This document shows positions 27,611 through 30,824 of a DNA stretch of 30,824 bases, piece after piece. The stretch's first letter is position 1. The number at the start of each line of letters is the position of its first letter. The stretch is from Chara braunii (lineage: Eukaryota; Streptophyta; Charophyceae; Charales; Characeae). The stretch is from positions 2,563,251-2,594,074 of the forward strand of contig BFEA01000057.1 of assembly GCA_003427395.1 (NCBI GenBank), given 5' to 3'. A program made the translations under genes and the position numbers. The notes below the pieces were generated by a model that saw nothing but the letters and a program-made list of their open reading frames with translations, ran no database searches and was not told where the DNA came from.

Positions 27611-27630
27611 TCGGGACTGGCGAGTCCCGA
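27611..27630. other. Hairpin at the A/F junction
   Basis: TCGGGACT (27611-27618) pairs perfectly with AGTCCCGA (27623-27630) around GGCG. Similar sequence recurs at 28225-28240. Confidence 0.7.
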
Positions 27631-28209
27631 ATAACTTCCCATCACTCAAGAGACTGAATATAGACGAATTGTGCACAACAGAGAAATCTGGAGTGAGGAG
27701 GCAGGAGAAAGAAAAGACAAAGGATTAGGCCAGAGGAGGGAGTGATGCCCTGGGGTGAGGACCATAGGAGGGGAAAACCAGCGACAACAAGAGAATAAGT
27801 GCAAGAACAGGGGCACATAGAACATAGCATGAGGCCGGGAAGGCCGTTGGAACTCAACAAGACTAAGGCCAAAGGACCCTTGAACCAGCAAACGCGGCAT
27901 GATAGTGACAAGAGAATGAGGAAGTCGAGAAATGGACGGCCCAGGAGGTCGTGTCAAAATTGGACAAACGGAAGCAAAATGGAGCCCTCTCGGAACATGG
28001 GGGTGCCATAGTTGAAATCCGAGATATAACGGGCAAGTACCAGCCATGAACCTGGCCTTGAATGAGGTCCTAAGGCCTAGAAATAGGGTGCAAAGCAGTT
28101 TGACACTTGTCACAACTGGAATAAAAGAAAAAGAAAGAAAAATGAGAGAAAGCAGAGAGAGAATGAGACAAAAAGGGAGAAAAGAGGGAGGAGAGTGTGC
28201 CGGCGTATT

Positions 28210-28247
28210 GGGACCTGCACAGTAGGGACTGGCAGGTCCCAACTGTG
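28210..28247. other. Two overlapping alternative hairpins
   Basis: GGGACCTGC (28210-28218) pairs with GCAGGTCCC (28232-28240). Alternatively CACAGT (28218-28223) pairs with ACTGTG (28242-28247). The two cannot form together. Confidence 0.6.
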
Positions 28248-28687
28248 ACCTCATCCCTCCTAGAATGAGGGAGGGCAATCCGGATCAATAAAATCTGAAC
28301 TAAAAAGAAGAAAATGAGAGAAAATGCAAAAGAGAAATGACCGGTTTTCTTTTGGACCATGGATCTGAGATCAGATCTCATGGTGGAGAGAAACTAGCCG
28401 TTTTTTGTAGGCCAGCTCAAAACGGCTGGCTCCGGAATGAGGTTGCAGCCCAAAATGGAAAGAAACAAAAGAGGGAAAGGGACAAAACTGTGCATTTGGC
28501 CCAAAAAGAGAGCCAGATGCACCAAAAATTGAAAAAGTGGACTTAGGGGCTCAAAATTGAAGCAAGGGCTACTTGGGGGTGACATGGAATATTGTTGGCC
28601 TCGGATCTCAGCCAGATCCAAGAGAATGTGCCGCTGCATGGAAAAAAATCTCGGCCTACCCAAAATGGGGTACAAACTGAAAAAATC

Positions 28688-28716
28688 GAGAAAAAGGCCC
28701 ACTAGGCCTTTTTCTC
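28688..28716. other. 12-bp perfect hairpin
   Basis: GAGAAAAAGGCC (28688-28699) pairs with GGCCTTTTTCTC (28705-28716) around the 5-nt loop CACTA. A second 8-bp hairpin CCCTTGGG/CCCAAGGG follows at 28732-28755. Confidence 0.85.
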
Positions 28717-29360
28717 TCAAGTAAAGTTTGCCCCTTGGGCATTAGGACCCAAGGGACCAGCATTTTTGAGATGAAAAGGAGGCCGAAGTAGGCCAAGAGG
28801 CAATCCGAGTTGGTACCAACCACTCGGACTGCGTGTACTTGGCCAAAAAGAGGCCCGGGTACCTCCAAAATGACCTAGTAGTAGAATTTTGCCTTGGGGG
28901 TACCTCGGTTCACCTGAAGGCACATGGGGAGGCCCATGGGCTCGCCGGACTGCTGGTTTCAGCCTACATAAGCTGGGAATTCAGTCTGCCACTTTCACAA
29001 TTGCATGAGGAGTGCCCATGCTGCCCAAGTAAGCTCATAGGAGCACTCTTTCACTTTGAGAGAGGAGAGGGGAACCCAAGCCAGTTTAGGAGCTTGGTGG
29101 AGGCCATGAGCTAGGGAGAGGAGCTCTAGAGACTAGTGATAGGGAGGCTGGCCCTAGGGAGGTGATCCGCCATAGCCCCCTGGGTGTGAGGAAGAGAGAG
29201 AGGCTAGAGGGAGTCTCATTTGCCCTCCTAGAGAGGAGGACTCCATAGCTATGGTGATTGGAGCTTGTGGTAACTTGGGAGAAAGTGGGAGAGGAAGGAG
29301 AGAGGCTTGAAGAAGAAGAAGGCCATAGCCAAGAAGGTGTTTTGAGAAAGGAGGAAGCGT

Positions 29361-29690
29361 CTTCGACATCTGATCCCGTGCCTTAACAAGAAGCTCTTGC
29401 ATGCGACGAAGGAACGCAAGATGGTCGTCGCTCTCGGCTGTGCGCGGCAAAGTGGCGTCCAACAGCGATGAGATGGGTGAACCATGCTCAAACTCGAATG
29501 GCGACATCCCGATAGGCGGATGGATCGATGAGTTGTAAGCCAACTCAACGTCTGGCAAGCGCTCAACCCAATCAACCTGGTCGGGACGGATGAGAGTGCG
29601 TAGAAGGACTTGAGCGGTCTGATGCGCCCTTTCCGTTTGACCATCGGTTTGCGGGTGGCGAGCCGAACTTGGCTTCGAAGATGAGCCCCA
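29361..29690 (-). pseudogene. Element E integrase, second part (truncated)
   Basis: On the minus strand this segment shows HPQTDGQTERAHQ, which contains the catalytic Glu, then VDWVERLPDVELAYNSS, GMSPFEFEHGSP and LVKARDQMSK. It is displaced from the upstream frame by a TGA at 29688-29690 and a frameshift. Coding similarity ends at MSK near 29361, where region F begins; the C-terminal module and any chromodomain are missing. Confidence 0.82.
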
Positions 29691-30824
29691 TCACTTGACG
29701 AGGGCGACCCAAAAGTCGGAGAGAAAGCGAGTGCCCCGGTCGCAAACGATCTCCTTGGGGTAGCCCTTGGAGCGAATCCAACCGCTGTATAAGACCTCGG
29801 CTAACTCCGGTGCCTTTGCGTGATAGCGGCAAGGCAAAAACATGGCGTACTTGGTGAGGCGGTCGATGACCGTGAGGATCCCATCAACGCCGGTCTTGTG
29901 CTTTGGGAAGAGGCCGGTGATATCCATAGCAATTGCTTCCCGTCGCCCAAGGGGCACTGGTAATGGGTGTAGCTCGCCGAACGGACGATGGTTGCGTGAC
30001 TTGCAACGCCGACAGACTTCGCACGACTCACAATAGCGGGTGGCGTCCTTGAGAANGTCGGGNCAATAGAACCGCTGGCGAAGTCGGCCAAGTGTACGGT
30101 TGACACCAAAATGTCCGGAGGTGGGCGCATTGTGAAACTCGCCAAGAAGCCGTGTGCGCAAGTGTGAATCATTCGGCACATAAAGAAGATCCTTACCCCG
30201 TGAATGCATAAGTAAGTAGCCCTCTTGGATCCGATAATGCGAAGGCACCGGATTCGGAGAGGAGCAATTCGCGTACTTGTCGCGAAAGTGGGGGCCGGCT
30301 TGATAGCCGCGGATGAAGCTCTCCCGCAAGTCGTCGTCGATCTCGAAGGTAGAGTAGACTGCGGTGCAAAGATCCGGTCGTCGTGAGAGGACGTCCGCAA
30401 AACGGTTTGACTTCCCGGGAATGTGATCGGGGAAAAAGTCAAACTGGTCGATGAAGGCCATCCAACGGGCAATGGTACTGTTAATCGTGTCTTGCGACTT
30501 GTAGTATACCAACGGATTGTTATCCGTTACCCATCGGAATGCTTTCTGACCAAGGAGGAAATGTCGCCAACGCTTGAGGCCGTGGACGAAGGCAAGAAGC
30601 TCCTTCTTCCGTGCGTCGTCGATCGAATGCACGGGAGGTACTTTCTTGCTAAAGTACTCGACCGGGTGCCAGTCCGTGCCATCGTGCTGCTCAAGGACGG
30701 CCCCAATGCCATAGCCCGACGCATCGGTAGTGACGCGCGTAGCTAGAAGCGGGTCGTAAATATGTAACACCTCGGCGGATAAGAGTGCCGCTTTGAGTGT
30801 TTCAAAAGAATGGCGCGCATCGTC
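29691..30824 (-). pseudogene. Element E RNase H and integrase (runs off the window)
   Basis: The frame is open from the window end to 29691 on the minus strand. RNase H shows TTDASGYGIGAVLEQ (Asp), KKELLAFVHGL (Glu), VTDNNPLVYY (Asp) and ADVLSRRPDL; VLEQHDG leads straight into WHPVEYFS, so the insertion of B and D is absent. Integrase shows EFHNAPTSGHFG and CESCEVCRRC (zinc region), AIAMDITGLFP (first Asp) and EIVCDRGTRFLSDFW (second Asp). Ambiguous bases lie near 30056 and 30063. It is of a different lineage from B and D. The coding part here is intact for ~375 residues, ending in TGA. Confidence 0.9.

Larger units (their letters stand above)
27609..29360. other. Region F: hairpin-rich sequence of unknown origin
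   Basis: 1.75 kb without a recognisable gene between truncated A and truncated E. It begins TGTCGGGACTGGCGAGTCCCGA, a possible LTR start with an 8-bp perfect hairpin, but no matching CA end or target duplication was found. Other features are further hairpins, AATAAA in GATCAATAAAATC near 28285, A-rich purine tracts and GCCATAGC octamers near the right end. It may be an LTR or a leader of a further element. Confidence 0.5.

Noticed and set aside
27609-28402. Solo LTR bounded by GCCGT (27604-27608 and 28398-28402)
   Set aside because: The sequence before the second GCCGT ends in CTA, not CA, and A's RNase H coding does not resume after it.
28833-29114. 93-codon + strand frame in region F
   Set aside because: No domain or repeat support; ordinary chance length for this composition.

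Overview
This window is repeat DNA from a eukaryotic nuclear genome. I see no host gene. It is a stack of decayed Ty3/gypsy LTR retrotransposons lying in both orientations. Chromodomain-type integrases, primer binding sites matching a tRNA ending GCUCCGAUACCA, clusters of plant-type CACGTG and TTGACC motifs, and stop codons that look like CG/CHG cytosine deamination together point to a land plant or streptophyte alga with a large, repeat-rich genome. I cannot name the species.

Layout, left to right. Positions 1-50 hold a complete type III hammerhead ribozyme on the + strand. Positions 1-5690 hold element D (- strand): LTR sequence ending at 706, a 1.1 kb 3' noncoding region, and a pol pseudogene read from 5690 down to 1835 (protease, RT, RNase H, integrase, chromodomain). 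D is cut off inside its protease. Element A (+ strand) starts at the same point, head to head with D, with gag and protease and the start of RT up to 8075. A's RT is split by element B, and A resumes at 26834 to run to about 27608.

Element B (- strand, 8076-26828) is a complete but dead chromovirus-like element. It has two 309-bp TG...CA LTRs and a perfect 5-bp target duplication, GGAAC. Its order on the minus strand is LTR, PBS, a very long (~2 kb) leader, gag, protease, RT, RNase H, integrase, chromodomain, 3' noncoding region, LTR. B's leader is itself interrupted by element C (+ strand, 16694-25359), which has 860/862-bp LTRs, a CTTT/ACTTT target duplication, PBS, leader with a 96-N gap, coiled-coil gag, protease, RT, RNase H, integrase and a divergent chromodomain. 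To the right, 27609-29360 (region F) has no recognisable gene but many strong hairpins. From about 29361 to the end is a fifth fragment, E (- strand), carrying RNase H and integrase.

The order of events is readable: A, then B into A, then C into B. By hand count B's LTRs differ at 12 of 309 positions and C's at about 13 of 860, which agrees with the nesting. Every pol gene carries stops or frameshifts, so nothing here should be autonomous. The parts most worth a second look are non-coding: the hammerhead, a hairpin next to the 3' LTR that keeps its pairing although its sequence differs between D and B, a thrice-repeated dyad in B's leader, a proline-rich insertion in the RNase H domain shared only by D and B, and an octamer GCCATAGC strongly over-represented in C's LTR and leader.
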